Below, piece after piece: positions 62,152 through 64,000 of a stretch of 64,000 bases of DNA. Location of the stretch: contig NZ_FOTQ01000012.1 in NCBI RefSeq assembly GCF_900114635.1, forward strand, positions 1-64,000, read 5' to 3'. The DNA is from Shimia aestuarii (GTDB lineage Bacteria > Pseudomonadota > Alphaproteobacteria > Rhodobacterales > Rhodobacteraceae). The notes beneath the pieces are model-generated. The model was given only the letters and a program-made list of their open reading frames with translations. It searched no databases and was not told where the DNA came from. Within the stretch, counting starts at the first letter, position 1. Each line of letters opens with the position of its first letter. The translations under genes were made by a program, and so were the position numbers.

Positions 62152-63027
62152 ATGGCGGACCTGACAGGCGGTGTCGGCGCGTTGCGCGCGGATTACATGG
62201 CGCTGACGCGGCGCAAGCGGATGATGGACGGCATTATCCTGGCGATATTCGTGGCCCTGATGGTGTCGGGGTTCATGATTGCGGATGACCGCAATGCGGG
62301 TGGTTTCTGGAGCGGGTTGCACCGGTTGTTCGACTTTCCCAAGGAGGTTCTGGGCGAAGCGGTCGAGAAGGTCGACACGCTGCCCGCGCATTTCGTGAAG
62401 TTTTTCCCGTCGCTGGTCGAGACGATCAATATCGCGGGGGCATCGACCCTGATCGGGGCGCTGGCGGCGATGGTGCTGTCGCTGTTGTCGACGCGGGGCA
62501 TGGCGCGCTGGCCGCGCATGATCCCGGTGTTTCGGCGGATCATGGATATCATGCGGGCGGTGCCTGAGATCGTGATCGCGCTGGTGCTGATCTTCGTGAT
62601 GGGCGGCGGCCCGGTTCCGGCGATGATCGCGATTGCGTTTCACACGGCGGGGGCGCTGGGAAAGCTGTTTTCCGAGGTGAACGAGAACGCGTCTCTGAAA
62701 CCCGTTGAGGGGTTGCAGTCGGTTGGCGCGAACTGGTCGCAGCGGATGATTTTGGGTGTCATTCCGCAGGTCAGCCCGAACTACCTGAGTTATGCGCTCC
62801 TGCGGTTCGAGATCAACATTCGCGCCTCGGCCATCCTTGGCTTCGTGGGGGCGGGCGGCATTGGCTACGAGCTCAAGAACGCGATGAGTTGGGGCAAGGG
62901 GCAGTATGACGAGGCGGCGGCGATTTTCCTGCTGTTGTTCGCGACGATCATCGTGGTGGATCAGGTGTCGAGCCATTTCCGTGACCGCCTGACCCATGGC
63001 AAGACAGACAGGAAGGTGGCGGCATGA
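62152..63027 (+). CDS. phnE: Phosphonate ABC transporter permease
   Basis: The 291-residue inner-membrane subunit has a first helix around 27-43 and later helices. The conserved PhnE segments are FFPSLVETINIAGASTLIGALAAMVLS, RRIMDIMRAVPEIVIALVLIFVMGGGP and FEINIRASAILGFVGAGGIGYEL. AAAGGGGCCAGG precedes the ATG. Its stop overlaps the second permease start by four bases. Confidence 0.92.
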   Translation: MADLTGGVGALRADYMALTRRKRMMDGIILAIFVALMVSGFMIADDRNAGGFWSGLHRLFDFPKEVLGEAVEKVDTLPAHFVKFFPSLVETINIAGASTLIGALAAMVLSLLSTRGMARWPRMIPVFRRIMDIMRAVPEIVIALVLIFVMGGGPVPAMIAIAFHTAGALGKLFSEVNENASLKPVEGLQSVGANWSQRMILGVIPQVSPNYLSYALLRFEINIRASAILGFVGAGGIGYELKNAMSWGKGQYDEAAAIFLLLFATIIVVDQVSSHFRDRLTHGKTDRKVAA

Positions 63028-64000
63028 GCGCGCTGGATGTTGATATGATCCCGGTCAAGATGCAGGCGGATGCGCTTTTCCGGCGCAAGCGGCTGGTGAG
63101 TTTCGGGTTGCCCGCGCTGGTGCTGGCCTATTTGACCTATATTTTCTTTGCCTTTGACATTCCGGGGCTGGCGCAGCGGTTCGAAGTGGACAATGCGCGG
63201 GCGCTGGTGGCGGACAGCTACAGCTACAAGACCCACGTGACGCGCGATAACCGGTCGGGCGAGGTGAGTGTGGCGATCGAGGGCGAGCGCAAGGGCACCT
63301 ACGAGGCAGGCACCGCGCCCGATTGGGTGGCGCTGGGGAACGAGACGCTGATTGACCTTGGTGAAGGGCATGTCGTGACCTTCGGGGCCGAGAATTTCAT
63401 GAGCTACATCGTGCCGGGTTATGGTGAAATCACCGCCCAGCCGAGCCGCGCCAAGGGGGTGGATGCGACCCTGCCCGAAGGGGATGTGCCGGAATGGATC
63501 AACGTGTCGCGGAACCGGATGACGGTCACAACCGAGGCCGGGCGGCTGACGGTGACGCGCAACCGGACGGAAGTGTTCCGCTATTTCGCGGGCTGGGAGT
63601 TGTTCTTTTTCACGCTGGACAGTCCCTATCACGGGTTGGGCTTTGGCGAGGTGATGGCGCGGGCGTTGGGCGGCGAGGCGGCGGACATCTGGCTCGATTT
63701 CTGGACCAACAAGATGTGGCGTCATTCCGACGTGGCCTGGGCGCTTTTTGAAACGATTCTGATGGCGTTCCTTGGCACGATGGGCGCGGCGATTGTCGCC
63801 CTGCCGCTGGCCTTTCTCGCGGCCAAGAATTTCTCGCCGCTGATGGCGGTGCGGCAGGTGATGCGGCGGTTCTTTGATTTCTTCCGCGGCGTGGATGCGC
63901 TGATCTGGACGATCGTGCTCGCGCGGGCCTTTGGGCCGGGGCCGCTGACCGGGGCGCTGGCGATCCTGATCACGGATACCGGATCTTTCGGCAAGATGTT
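63024..64000 (+). CDS. phnE: Second phosphonate ABC transporter permease (3' end outside window)
   Basis: The visible 325 residues form a longer PhnE paralogue: a first helix at about 28-46, a periplasmic insertion of roughly 170 residues (about 48-215) and then the PhnE-like region LFETILMAFLGTMGAAIVALPLAFLAAKNF and FFDFFRGVDALIWTIVLARAFGPGPLTG. Tandem phnE1-phnE2 genes are common in alphaproteobacterial phn loci, where C-P lyase genes often follow; that part is not in the window. The ATG at 63024 overlaps the first phnE stop (ATGA). Confidence 0.9.
   Translation, partial: MSALDVDMIPVKMQADALFRRKRLVSFGLPALVLAYLTYIFFAFDIPGLAQRFEVDNARALVADSYSYKTHVTRDNRSGEVSVAIEGERKGTYEAGTAPDWVALGNETLIDLGEGHVVTFGAENFMSYIVPGYGEITAQPSRAKGVDATLPEGDVPEWINVSRNRMTVTTEAGRLTVTRNRTEVFRYFAGWELFFFTLDSPYHGLGFGEVMARALGGEAADIWLDFWTNKMWRHSDVAWALFETILMAFLGTMGAAIVALPLAFLAAKNFSPLMAVRQVMRRFFDFFRGVDALIWTIVLARAFGPGPLTGALAILITDTGSFGKM

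Noticed and set aside
1-64000. CRISPR array, prophage or replication origin
   Set aside because: No regularly spaced direct repeats with spacers, cas genes, phage structural genes, or dnaA/repABC genes were seen.

Overview
The window looks like chromosome from a marine Rhodobacterales (Roseobacter-group) alphaproteobacterium. The evidence is the high G+C content and the gene repertoire: TRAP and TctC solute receptors, the phosphonate genes phnWAY, fused indolepyruvate:ferredoxin oxidoreductase and choline-sulfatase. This is inferred from gene content only; no rRNA is present to confirm it.

Layout. 1-840: the right end of an IS3-type insertion sequence and a 3' fragment of a tRNA-Ala gene, which look like the edge of an inserted region. 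839-4277: a divergent pair of sulfatases, a secreted arylsulfatase and a cytoplasmic choline-sulfatase. 4460-11802: a catabolic module of class III aminotransferase, beta-keto acid cleavage enzyme, RpiR regulator, TAXI-TRAP transporter and UspA protein, followed by tRNA-Ser(GCU). 12144-15183: a ureohydrolase, a LysR regulator and an orphan TctC receptor.

15729-29184: a 2-aminoethylphosphonate (AEP) unit. It has an ABC importer (receptor, ATPase, double-length permease), a convergent LysR regulator, then phnW-phnA-phnY, a PbfA-type lyase, a Na+/phosphate cotransporter-PhoU protein and a D-2-hydroxyacid dehydrogenase. Together these would convert AEP, and probably hydroxy-AEP, to acetate, phosphate and alanine or ammonia. 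Near-identical LysR-type boxes lie upstream of both the importer operon (15599-15613) and phnW (20961-20975), so one regulator probably controls both. The Na+/Pi protein may dispose of surplus phosphate.

29248-33430: an RND pump with its adaptor. 33632-40543: a LysR regulator and a tight operon encoding an M19-dipeptidase-like protein that lacks several canonical metal ligands, an unrecognised 555-residue protein, a DUF3726-like protein with a four-cysteine motif, an Ldh2-type oxidoreductase and a phosphonate-monoester-hydrolase-like enzyme. I cannot assign this operon to a known pathway; it is the best candidate here for an undescribed system. 40555-48300: a DeoR regulator divergent from a five-gene oligopeptide/oligosaccharide-type ABC importer. 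48305-59946: a flavin monooxygenase, modABC, tex, aroQ, an Lrp regulator divergent from the indolepyruvate oxidoreductase, and a RidA protein, then tRNA-Met(CAU).

60240-64000: a phnC-phnD-phnE1-phnE2 phosphonate importer, cut by the window end and preceded by three Pho-box-like heptamers at 11-base spacing. The window therefore holds two phosphonate systems, one apparently tied to phosphate starvation (phnCDE) and one apparently substrate-induced through a LysR regulator. Several receptor genes (TAXI, AEP, Opp-type, phnD) are followed by strong hairpins before their permease or ATPase genes, consistent with receptor over-expression.
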